Assembly: GCF_000835495.1 (NCBI RefSeq) | Contig: NW_015622546.1 | Location: forward strand, 1,986,883 to 2,050,882 | Direction: 5' to 3' | Source of the DNA: Cladophialophora immunda | Taxonomy: Eukaryota > Ascomycota > Eurotiomycetes > Chaetothyriales > Herpotrichiellaceae | DNA length: 64,000 nt | In this document: piece by piece, positions 36,701 to 45,638 of the stretch | Layout of the letters: every line of letters begins with the position of its first letter | Numbering within the stretch: position 1 is the first letter of the stretch | Notes under the pieces: model-generated | The model's input: the letters and a program-made list of their open reading frames with translations, nothing else | Databases searched by the model: none | What the model was told of the DNA's origin: nothing | Program-made: the position numbers and the translations under genes

Positions 36701-36945
36701 TGCGCCTCTGCCCAGGATTTTGCGGCGACGTCGAGGTCAAATGTCTCCGGGGAGTAGGAGAAGATCTTGTCGGACAGAGCATATGCCACCTGCTGGACGA
36801 GAATCTGGGCAGTCACGTAGGTAGGGCCCGCGACCGAGGACAGGGGCGGCGCCTGGCCGAAGGGGAGGTTCCTCGAGGCACGGGAGGCCATCTTGGAGTC
36901 TCCCTCCGGCGCTGGTCCGTTGGAAGAGGGCAACTCGAGACGCAT
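33727..36945 (-). CDS. MET10: Sulfite reductase [NADPH] flavoprotein subunit
   Basis: Alpha subunit of assimilatory sulfite reductase: takes electrons from NADPH through FAD to the siroheme subunit, which makes sulfide for cysteine and methionine. Single exon, 1,072 residues, typical of Met10. Order: N-terminal pyruvate-ferredoxin-oxidoreductase-like domains (e.g. SVSNPFVAHVAALDYEGDKN, VVLVSFGSVESSLAAQAA), a linker, then the cytochrome-P450-reductase-type FAD domain (REYSIASCQAV FAD loop) and NADPH domain (IIMAGLGTGLAPFRAF, VLLYMGSRHQREEYCYGEEW) ending in YVLEVY. Start ATG 36945 is the first in frame. Two TCACGTG sites upstream fit Cbf1/sulfur-regulon control (inference). Confidence 0.95.
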   Translation of the reverse strand: MRLELPSSNGPAPEGDSKMASRASRNLPFGQAPPLSSVAGPTYVTAQILVQQVAYALSDKIFSYSPETFDLDVAAKSWAEAQEANINGYTTGVQAMQIRNGAGSIALGYMFSKDFDLKKRHIPQGLLAPTSALKYLRPVLDQLSLLYSVSNPFVAHVAALDYEGDKNGGLVSDYVSALSAAEDLGLALVASQSAYETQHMSLLATLLAHDLPTLHVYDGLRVGRETTRVIDILDKSGLGSTYSSILASISDENRKHLSAEGKVLRTLRALNDELGTDYKPFEYFGHEQPEVVLVSFGSVESSLAAQAASVLAQTGSRVGAINVRLYRPFAEEQFLKLIPKGVRVIGVLGQVVDSQAVQEAGVHSRLYEDVLAAVSYGVTTHDHPEVQELKYARAERWTPSSISSLFQMLLGKAADDQGITTFLDNSVQRYTFWNIDDAPSASAATYLAEALATESAQNVTVNTTHDNSIQGGIHRVDIRKSPRSLDAAYPVTYANTAVVTDVKLLEQIDVVQSVQQGGSIILLLPGVKDEDVEKKLPAAFKRSIAAKGVHLYLINPANTALSAETPEFESLILQVAFVRVALRKSEEIGLQKLATIHNDLETLKQVAADLEKTLRQIEVPKEWAELEDAKSTLPTNISPNSLISFDKTEEEPPSLLRSWQKAAKGLLFKEAYNASSLLRPDLPVKTYTVHVKENRRLTPLTYDRNIFHIEFDLGSSGLKYDIGEALGIHAENDHDQVMEFIKWYGLNAEDVVEVASRDDPSVFENRTIYQALMQNVDIFGRPPKKFYEALAEFADDENEKKNLLTLAGPEGYKEFQRRAEVDTVTFADVLLEFPSAHPSFHDIARIVSPMKRREYSIASCQAVTPTSVALMVVVVNWVDPKGRDRFGQATKYLSALRVGAPVTVSVKPSVMKLPPKSTQPIIMAGLGTGLAPFRAFVQHRAMEKAQGKDIGSVLLYMGSRHQREEYCYGEEWEAYQAAGVITLLGRAFSRDQPHKIYIQDRMRQTLDDIVEAYIKQDGAFYLCGPTWPVPDVTNVLEEAIAKDAKANGVKKIDTAREIMKLKDEGRYVLEVY

Positions 36946-37188
36946 GATTGCGAGCTTTGCAGAGAAGAGAGAGATGAGGAATGAGAAGAGGCAAACCTAC
37001 CTTGGAGGACGCATTTACAATGAATAGATCCCAGAGGACCGACTGCCGACCGAGTTCCATACACCTCATTCATTTTTTGAATTGCGTTATCGATCGGCAG
37101 CCAGAAAAACATGCAGTCGGAGGGAAAAATTGGTGGAGGCTCGATCACGCAATTCCACTAGCGCCAAAAAAGAAGATCTGGAACTGTG

Positions 37189-37195
37189 TCACGTG
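37189..37195. promoter_or_regulatory. E-box TCACGTG upstream of MET10
   Basis: GTCACGTG matches the yeast Cbf1 site RTCACRTG and lies about 245 bp before the MET10 ATG. Fungal sulfur-assimilation genes are classically controlled through such sites with Met4/Cys-3-type bZIP partners. Function is inferred. Confidence 0.45.
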
Positions 37196-37403
37196 GGGCG
37201 AGGCTGAAAGCCGCATCCGCCAATGGCGAGCTTGCCCGCTTTTCCCAATCGGGCCTCGAGGCTGGGAGCAGCATAGATAACTCCCGGTCTTCTTCGTGTT
37301 ACCACGTAGATTTGTGGGATAATGATGATACTGCTTGTCAGTTGATGGTCAAGTGTGTTACACCAGATGCTGTTCCACTTAGTACAGTCTCGGAAAGCAA
37401 TGC

Positions 37404-37411
37404 TCACGTGA
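37404..37411. promoter_or_regulatory. Second E-box, TCACGTGA
   Basis: Palindromic TCACGTGA about 460 bp before MET10, a second copy of the same motif in this spacer. Confidence 0.4.
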
Positions 37412-38263
37412 CGCTTGCGTGTATGGAGAGCCTTGTCAATCGGCGGCGACCACCCACACCCGAAGACTGCCTTCTGATATATATGCGCAGTTCGCTTATA
37501 TGCGACGCCCATCTGAGGTGGCTCGAAGGTTCATATGCCTCTGGTAAGGTCATTTTCAAGGATATCGACGGCGTGTTGTCATAAGAAGCCCTTGGCGATG
37601 AGTTTCAAAGATAGCAGGGATGTGAACTGTGCGAGAATCACTGAGTTCATCCAAGAGACCATAGAAAGAGTAGACAGAAGGTCGCAGTAAAGTCATCTGC
37701 AATTCATGGCCGTCGAGAGGCGTGATAGTCTTGATCATTTGTCCCGTGGTTGATTGGGCCAATGTTGGAAATTTCCGGGTTGAAGATGAGCACGAACTGT
37801 CTGTGCACGAGCTGAAAACTGCTCAAATATTGTCCGGATGATTATAATCGTTCACAGACCGTGGCGTAAGGAGACCCTGCGTCCGTCCAAGTAAAGGAGG
37901 AAGAGTGATTCTGATAGCTGATATCCATCTCAATTATCGAATCAAAGCCAGAAGCAGCGGTGTCTCTGTGGCCAAGAGCTTCTAACCGTTTTAGGCATCG
38001 CTTGCCACGACTCTCGTTGCTGCCTCGGTTGGTAGCTTCGGAGCCGTTGCAAGGCTGCGTGGCTGGTCGCAATTTGTCAAGCCTCACCGCACGTAATAAC
38101 GGATGCTGCCGGCGACTCGAGTCCGGCCGAATTGGTGCGCCTAAAGTCTCTTCCAACGGGTCTTCAGATATTAAGACGCGAGGGAAGGGAGTCTCTGAAG
38201 CGCTGAACGTCACCAAACACCCTCCACGCAACCGTCTTTGATTCTTTCATCGATTCTGAAACA

Positions 38264-39035
38264 ATGGCAAAAGCTCTTATTCTCGGCAGCACCGGCCTCG
38301 TGGTATGTCCTATGCTCATCCACACCCTTCACCACACATGCTTGCTGACACCTAGCACAGGGCTCTTTCATCCTGTCGACGTTGAGAACGCACCCGTCTT
38401 CTCAGTTCTCCAGCATCGAGGTCATTGCTCGACGATCTCCGCCAGCAGCCACAGGCCAGTCCATCCCGGTCAATGAGTTCGTCGAGAAGGACACCACCAA
38501 GTGGGCGGGTCATATATCATCCTTGTCCCCACCGGCTTCCGTCCTCTTCTGTGGTCTCGCCACGACACGTGCCGCAGCCGGTGGGTTCGACAAACAGTAC
38601 AAGCTCGAGCACGACTTGAACATCGAGCTGGCCAAAGCTGCCAAGGAGGCAGGGACGAAGACCTACGTCTTGATTTCCTCCGGTGGGGCCGACCCTCACT
38701 CCTATTTCGGATACACCAAGATGAAGGGCGAAATCGAAGAAGACGTCAAGGCCCTCGAGTACGATCACACGATTATTCTCCGCCCGGGACTCATCCTCGG
38801 GAAGCGTCAGGAGCACCGTTTTGTGGAAGGCCTTTTGCAAGGGGTTGCCTCGGGACTGGGTAGACTCCATCGGTCCCTGAAGGACAGCTGGGCCCAAGAT
38901 GCCGATGTCATTGCAAAGGCGGCTGTTGCTGCAGCGATCAAGGCTGAAAAGGGAGAGGTCAAGGACAAAGTATGGGTGCTTGGCCAAAAAGAAATCCTCC
39001 AGCTTGGACTCAAGGAATGGAAGGATACTGAGTGA
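38264..39035 (+). CDS. FMP52: FMP52-like mitochondrial outer-membrane NAD(P)-binding protein
   Basis: Two exons, 38264-38302 and 38361-39035, with a 58-nt intron (GTATGT, TGCTGAC, CACAG); 237 residues. The tiny first exon encodes MAKALILGSTGLV and splices to GSFILSTL, giving the GxxGxVGS dinucleotide loop of an atypical extended SDR. Family blocks: GLATTRAAAGGFDKQYKLEH, YVLISSGGADPHSYFGYTKM, KMKGEIEEDVKAL and TIILRPGLILGKR. In yeast, Fmp52 is a mitochondrial outer-membrane protein with an undefined oxidoreductase role linked to stress. The YxxxK-like YTKMKGE is present. Convergent with the small mitochondrial gene (198 bp gap). Confidence 0.9.
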
Positions 39036-39233
39036 GAGGGGGGAAGTTCTTTTTCCGCGACCAAGGCTGAATTGTAGGATAACCTGGAAGGTTGGAATGA
39101 TACCCATATCTGCGTTTGAAGGATAATGCAACCGACTCCGTCCGTTTCATGGATGAATATACCCCACTCAAAGTATATACAACGTCATCTTCCTACCCTT
39201 AGCTCTTTCGCCGGTGTGCCCGAGTCCGGCACG

Positions 39234-39677
39234 TCAAGTGCTCTGTTCGCCTTTTCCCGCCTCTCCTCCCCCTCTCCTCCCACCGCCGCCTTCCGACATC
39301 TTCTTCTTGGCCCCTCCTTCCTCCTCTGCCGTTCCCTGGCTGATTTCTGGATTGGCCGGGCTCGCGTCCAGCGGGTTGACCTGGTTCCCCTCTCCGGCTT
39401 TCCGCTTGGCCTCTTGGGGGTCGGTGATGTTGGGGTCGAAGGCGGCTTCCTCGTTAGCTGCCGAGGCGTCGTCGGTGCCCGACTTGGAGTACTCCGACGC
39501 CTCGGGGTTCATCTTCTCGCGGTCTAGTTGTGCATCTCGCTGGGGATGGGGGTGGCGGTCGGGGTCTTGGTCCGCAGCAAAGGCCCGGGGAGTCGTGGCG
39601 AGGGCTCGAAACGGGGAGCGGGCTGGAAAGAGCGGGCGTGCGAGGGATTGGAGGTTCCGAGGGAGACGAGGCGGCAT
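39234..39677 (-). CDS. Small conserved fungal mitochondrial protein, unknown function
   Basis: Single exon, 147 residues. The N-terminus (MPPRLPRNLQSLARPLFPAR) is Arg-rich with no acidic residue, a classic mitochondrial presequence, with a likely cleavage near FRALATTPRAFAA. The remainder is hydrophilic and largely disordered: the LDREKMNPEASEYSKSGTDD stretch, an AAFDPNITDPQEAKRKAGE block and a Gly/Lys-rich tail. This pattern resembles an uncharacterised protein widespread in Pezizomycotina. I cannot assign a function. Start is the only upstream ATG in frame. Confidence 0.7.
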   Translation of the reverse strand: MPPRLPRNLQSLARPLFPARSPFRALATTPRAFAADQDPDRHPHPQRDAQLDREKMNPEASEYSKSGTDDASAANEEAAFDPNITDPQEAKRKAGEGNQVNPLDASPANPEISQGTAEEEGGAKKKMSEGGGGRRGGGEAGKGEQST

Positions 39678-41438
39678 CTTGAAGCTGTAGGCGGGAGTGG
39701 GAAACCTAGATATAACGGCTGCTTCTCGCGTTCCTGGGGTCTGTGTCGTCCTCAGTGTAGTAACCTAGAGCTCTTCAATCAACGGAACTGCTGCGTCAGG
39801 AACGTTCGAGACACTAAAAGGGAGACCGAACGAGAGAAGTCACGAAGGAGGAGAAAATAGCAAAGCATCGTCATTCATCATCCATCGACCTACCGTAATT
39901 CCATTGGAGCTCGTCATCTCATGGACGATTCACTTTGGCGCAGATCAATGATGCCAGTTTCTGCGCCTGTGGCTGCGACGCGCCGTGACGTCATGGCATG
40001 GATTGTTGTGCCAAGCTCACTGCGTGCCACCCAGGCCGTGCCGCTTTATAACCACTCACCCCACTTCTCACCCTCGCTCTCACTTGCCAAGTACGGAGTA
40101 CTTACATTCACACTCACTCTTTTATCCTGACATCCTCTACCACGTACAGCGTGTAGCGCTAGCGAGGACCCAAATTTAGCGGCGTACTATCTACTCGGGA
40201 GTTCCCTCTTTACCGTCTTTCGACCTTCGACTGTGTTCCTATCCTCCTGTTCGGATAAACCCTTCCTAATACCAATAAAGTACAAAAACTCCCTTTCTAC
40301 CGTCTTCCGTTATACTCTTTCCCTTCATTCATCCATTATAGAACTTGAAGCGTGCCCGCTCCATTGGTAGGTTCTCGTTCTCGCCCCCTCACGCGCCGTA
40401 GCCCGCGCCCTCGAGCAAATCTTCCGCACCGGGCGAAGATGACAATGATGGCCAACCACACGCCCGGATCAGCTTCGCGGATCGGCATCCTTTACCCGGC
40501 TCGCCTCCGCCGAAAACACTAATCCTGTAACATCCTTGCATGCCTCTTGTAGTAGTATAATACTGGGACGGAGGCCGATGGAGCATTCTTTGGTCCTACA
40601 TTGAACAGTTGGAATATCTGAAGCGAATGATGAGCTTCGTTCCTGTTTGCTGCAAGTTGTGCGTTTGTCAGGAATCTCAAGTTGCAACCCTCATGCGGAC
40701 ACGTCTGGATGTTTACATGACCCAAACTCAGGGGTAGGGAGACGATGTGGAGGATGAGCCTTCCTGCCTAGGTACCGATGGCTCTGGCCCGTGAGCTATG
40801 GCGAGGAATTTACGCAGTTCATGGCGATACCCGTGGCAAATCAGCCACACAGTACTTTCCTCACCAAGTTACCGAGCTCGTTAATCCGCGGAAGGGCTTT
40901 TCGGAATGCCTCGTTGTGCAATAGGTCTTCTGGAACAGCCAATTCGACATCGGAATCTAGACACGATTACTTCCCACTTCCGCCCTCACTCGTAGTTCAG
41001 TTTTCCCCTGCTCTTATTGTAAAGTTGTTGCCGGGAAATCCGCCTCCGGGTTTGTCTCGAGGCCGTCTAAGACATATTGGTTATAAACCTTGTATAGTGT
41101 GTGGAGATAGGAGTTATAAGTTCTTTGATTTATTAGCCTTTCGCTGATCTCTGATCTCAGGCTCGGATGGTGCATTCACTTAAAGCACCTTTGATATATG
41201 CGTGCTCCTTTTTTCATGTCTTATTATTTTGATCACCTAGGCAATATTTTATTCTGCAGACCGAATAAGGCGATATGTTCTGGCGTAGGTGTCTTAACAC
41301 ATTAATACTTCAGCCGGACCCAGGACACTAGCCAATCCCTTTCGAGATGTCTTGGGCGTGCAATACTTCTAAAGGATATATTCCCGTACATTGCCAAAGT
41401 AAACAGCGACCATTGCGAAATGGCATGTTCGCGATCCT
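39678..41438. other. Gene-poor 1.8 kb spacer
   Basis: Longest gene-free stretch in the window, at the edge of the cell-death-like locus. Frames are short and mostly of random composition, apart from the zinc-finger-like fragment at 40519-40725. CT-rich around 40180-40330. No terminal repeats or transposase remnants recognised. Confidence 0.5.
40519..40725 (-). pseudogene. Possible decayed C2H2 zinc-finger fragment
   Basis: A 68-codon frame containing CPHEGCNLRFLTNAQLAANR then NEAHH. Spacing matches a C2H2 finger (C-x4-C, Phe and Leu at core positions, HH at the end) but the first zinc His is Asn. No neighbouring exon completes it. It may be a relic of a gene like the C2H2/vWA gene 1 kb away, or chance. 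Confidence 0.3.
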
Positions 41439-44400
41439 TTAGCGAAACTGCTCTCCGTATTTTCTTTGCGTTGAAGTCGTGCTGTAGCTCCTATTCACTC
41501 CACCTGATTGGTCAGCCGGGAACCCTCCGGGGAGCGAATCTCGAGGTTTGTTATCATTGGCTGGGATATGCTGAGCTTCACCACTAGATCGCCCGAACCC
41601 CGAAACTCGGCTCTGTGATGTGGGTTCGGTCTCAAACGCCGTCTCATCTTCTTCGTCCATGTCTTCCACAAAACTTCCCAGAATCATCCTCGTAACCGAT
41701 CCAGTCCAGGAAACGTGATCAATTATACCCCTTTCTCGATGTTAGTATAATGTTCGTCCACGTGGGCGCAAGATACTTACGGAATCTTGTATGCCTCCGA
41801 CAATTCATCATCCAGCCATTTGAGCCTCTTGGATGCATCTGGGTCTTCTCCGAATTGTATGAAAGAGATGCTAAACCAGCGATCTTCCAATCCATATTTA
41901 TGAACGAACGGATTTTTGACGAAGGTGGCAATCTTGTCCTCCACCGTGTTCCCCGTCGTCGTACCCCGCCATCGTCCATCAGTTAGCACCAGCAGGGTCA
42001 TTCGTTTCGATTTGGTTTGGTTGGTGTAATTGGTGAACACTCTTCCTAGAGTTTCGGCCATGTTGGTCCTTTTTTCCCCACTGGAATCTCTCACCGGCGA
42101 TGGAGCAGCTCTATCCATTTGTTTCCTGAATTCTTTGAAAGCATTTTTTCCTTTTGCATTGAACGGCATCTCGTGGCCAATGGTGAAGACCAAATCAAGC
42201 CCATCCTCGTCGAGAGGAGCTAGCTTCATGGCCAGAGTCTCTAGAACATAGGTTGCGACTTTCCAAAATGGCCCCATAGTATCTCCGTTATCGACAATGA
42301 AGATCTGTACCACAGTCAATCACGCAAGAATCGGCTAGATGATGAAACAAACAAACCATATCACGATCCGCGATGAATTTCTGTAGGTATCCGTCCACTT
42401 TTGGACTCTTGAAATACTTTGCAAGACCGCTGCGCTCAGGTTCGCGTTCAAGCTCTTCTCTCACCTTGTAGATATCGTAAGCTTTTTGGAGAGTAGGTTC
42501 CGCGGCAGTGTAAGAAGGAGACCGGTTGTGCGAACGCGATGTTTGCTCCCCAAGAATGTTCTGCGACCCAACGACAGAATTTTCCCTCAGGAGAGGCCCG
42601 AAATCTTCAGCTTTACCGGGCGGCTGCCGAGAAACCCGAGACGTCTGTGATAAATACTCTTTCAGACCTAGTGTCGCTGGGTCTGACAGAGGCGGGGATA
42701 ATGGCTGCTGTGGCTGCTTCCCCTTCCAGTCACCAGATATAAGATCCTTTTCGTAGTAGTATCCAGGGCTCTGGACATCCAAGTTGCGCATTCGAGGGTC
42801 CCGGCGATTGCGAGTAACATCAGGCACAATAGTGGGATGAGGACGTTGCTCTTGCTTCCCAGGGCTGGTGTTTCTGGCCTCGAGGAGGCGATCTAATACA
42901 GCATCTATATCGATTTCATCGGAGCCGTTCGAAGTATTCGGCACAGGGGCAGCGGCTAGTGTAAGGGAGTAATTATCTGGATGCGACTCGCTCTGATCTA
43001 GACCAGCGGACGCAGCCTCTCCATGCTGAGTCTCAGCGGAAGTCTCTGGTCCTGGGTGATATTCGAATGCCCTGAGCAAAGACGCTTCTGGAGTAGTGCA
43101 TATAGGCAAAGGGTTTCCCTCCCAGAATTGGTTCCACTGGTCTTCATCTGTTGGTGCTAGCTCGGGAATTTCAATGAGATCCGTGGAGAGCTCGTCGTCC
43201 TCGATTTCTATTTCGTCGGTGTCCACTGAGAGGCTGGTTTCCATTGCCTTTGCAATCGAACTGACCGCACTGACTCTAGTTTGAATCGTCGAGCTTGTGC
43301 CAGACGCAAAACCCTCCGAGTTCGTTGGCTCGCGGTTCTCGTCCTCCGGCAAAGAAAGAAGGGCTAGCGATATCATGTGCTCAGCGACATGATTCAGGAT
43401 ATCATTGAGAGGCATTGATTTGGCATCAAAGTCATCGAGACAGAGCGGACAATCTGTGAGTGGCTCACGTCTTGGGCGAGAGATCGCAGAGGATTCAACA
43501 AGCTCTTCAAGATCACTCTCCTCAAACTCATCCTTGTGCTCATCCCGCAAATGCGCCTCAAAATCTGTTCTCGAGTAGAAGCGAGACGGAGTACCGTGAG
43601 ATCTGTTGGTGCAAGTCCATATCGTTGTGGAATGTTGGTTGGCCATATGGGCTGTCCAGTCACCGAAAGACTCAAACAGCGTATCCGGCATGGAGCATCC
43701 ATCAAGCATGCACACATAGGGCATCAGATCCTGAATGAAGTGTCGCCTAAGCATGTTTTAGCACGGTGTCTCTGTGACAGATACAGACCTGACCATACTT
43801 CCAAAATTTTCCTTGCAACTCATTGGTGGAACAGACTAGGAAACAGTACGGACACTTGATGTAGCCACTGTCGTCCATGGGCTTCGGGGGTCGCGGCATC
43901 ATGCCATCAATTGCGTGGTATTTGCTCTCCAGAAATGTCGACGACGTACGAACGCTGTGAGTCTTGAAAACGCGCTGAACGTTGGCTGTTGAAGCGGTAA
44001 AGATGGTGGAGGTTGGTCCAACCCCTGACCTGCGTCGTTTGGAGTTGAGTTTCAGTACATCAGCAGGGCCGGAAGCAGCAGAGGCCCCCGCCGGTCTCAA
44101 AGGTAAGAGCGAAGATACACCATGGGACCCAAAAGCCGACATTCGTTTGCCCAGAGCTTCAGACGCCTTTACTTCGCGGTCGCGCAGGTAGCTGAAGTTT
44201 TGCCTCCTTAGGCTGATTGATTCAACCAACCGCAGTCTTGTTGATTTCGATGCTTTTGGGTGGCGTTTCTCCACAATGGTCTCAATACTTGCACGAAAGT
44301 GTTCAGAGAGGTCAATGAGCTTGCCATCGAATTCCAGAAGCTCGCGATAACTGGCGACCTTTGAGAGCCTGCTGAGCACTCCAGATCGATGAATGGCGCG

Positions 44401-44913
44401 GCATATATCAAACAAGCGGGTCTGGAAATCGTCAGTCTGTGCTAAATTGTGGGCAAGATGGTCGTTATCCGCGTCATGTGGGAGTCCGGGGTGGTTGACC
44501 GTCTCGAGGATGTCTGCGGCACCACTTAGATCAAGCCACTCGCGGTCAAGAATCTTCTCCAACTTACTTGACAAGGCGGTCTTGAAAGAATCCAACAGAT
44601 CCCGGACCACACTTGCGAGGACAGCAACATTTCGTAGTCGCCAATCCAAGCACATGCGGTCATTTGTGAAGACGAAGTTGTTGGCTGCCCAGAGACGGAA
44701 AAGAAAGACGGCATTCTCGGCAGATGGGAGCCCGGAAGCATCCTCGCGCCTCCATCTCTCCAAGAGCTGTAGACACTCGGCCGCTCTGTTGGATATCTCT
44801 GCTGGGATGTTCTTAGTCACCGTTAGTATTTCACATATAACCAAGAGATCATGAAGGAGAGGGGGCCAACTCTCTTCAGCTCTACCAGCCTTGGGTATGT
44901 ATCTTCTTACCAT
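41439..44913 (-). CDS. C2H2-finger and von Willebrand A-like domain protein, STAND-like N-terminus
   Basis: Four exons: 44913-43799, 43746-42357, 42304-41781, 41730-41439 (introns 52, 52, 50 nt); 1,106 residues. Residues 1-250 are a helical domain resembling the N-terminal domains of fungal NACHT/ankyrin and zinc-finger proteins (LFRLWAANNFVF, CLDWRLRNVAVL). A cluster of degenerate C2H2 fingers follows (IKCPYCFLVC; splicing gives KFWKRHFIQDLMPYVC; TDCPLCLDDF), then an acidic, disordered linker and a C-terminal vWA-like domain (MIFIVDNGDTM, LVLTDGRW). The MIDAS-like site reads DNGDT rather than DxSxS. The frame opens at GTG 44925; first ATG is 44913, and a 99-nt in-frame intron (GTAAGA, TACTAAC, CTAAG; 44910-44812) may directly follow that ATG. 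Function unknown; divergent from the S8 protease. Confidence 0.72.
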
Positions 44914-45638
44914 CTGCGCATTCACGGGACACGCCCCGCTACAGGTTGTTATTAGGAATCATCCCAAGTGAACGGTGTTCAGGAGCTTCATCAAGAGATG
45001 ATGACAGCCGGTGAAACCTGATGGAGATGTACATGACTGATGAGGCTGAGAAAGATCAACAGGTTGAACGCCAATCAAATGACGCCTCGTGGCGCCATCT
45101 TCGCGGGGCATTTTCCCGCCGAGCATTCCGAGTCTTCGACTTGGAAGCATGTATCAGATATCAGCCTCAGCCTGACCTCAACTTCCTTCTCTATTCCATC
45201 GCCATCGGAACAACTGATTCCCTATCCGTCATTTCATCGATATCGAGCTAGTCTCGCTTGGACACGATGTTCACCATATCTGTCTCACACTTTTCTGCCC
45301 TTCTCTAGGTTGGAGATGATTGATTTCACCTGCTTGGAGACCGCCTGTGGTTTCAATCTCGAAATTATGCACGCCGGGGCTCGTTGCTGTCAGCAAAAAC
45401 TGCCACAAGCAATGATTGAAGCCGAAGAAAGCTCGAAATCTATCTTGGTTGATACCTGGAGTTAGAGCCAAGGTCCAAAAGCCAATCTCAACTCGACCTA
45501 CTGTGCAGCTCCAAGGGCAAATGCGATTCGGGAGGCCTTCAAATCCACTGCAAAGCACACCACCGCGAGACCGAAGTCAACCTCAACCGCGTCTATCGCT
45601 CTGGTAAGCTTTTTGCGGGCCGGAGCAAGCCTGAGCCA
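44914..45638. promoter_or_regulatory. Divergent spacer between C2H2/vWA gene and S8 protease; possible 5' exon
   Basis: 725 bp. The frame from about 45470 to 45603 can be joined through a GTAAGC donor at 45604 and an AG at 45650-45651 to the protease frame in phase, so part of this spacer may be a protease 5' exon. An ATG-initiated frame at 45318 ends at 45465 and is not clearly connected. Confidence 0.4.

Larger units (their letters stand above)
36946..38263. other. Intergenic, 1.3 kb divergent region MET10/FMP52
   Basis: No convincing gene. It holds the two E-boxes listed separately. The longer minus-strand frames (37189-37512 and 37842-38231) show no family resemblance. Confidence 0.5.

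Noticed and set aside
40791..41147. 118-codon plus-strand frame in the gene-poor spacer
   Set aside because: Composition is unremarkable and no motif is visible; not supportable as a gene.
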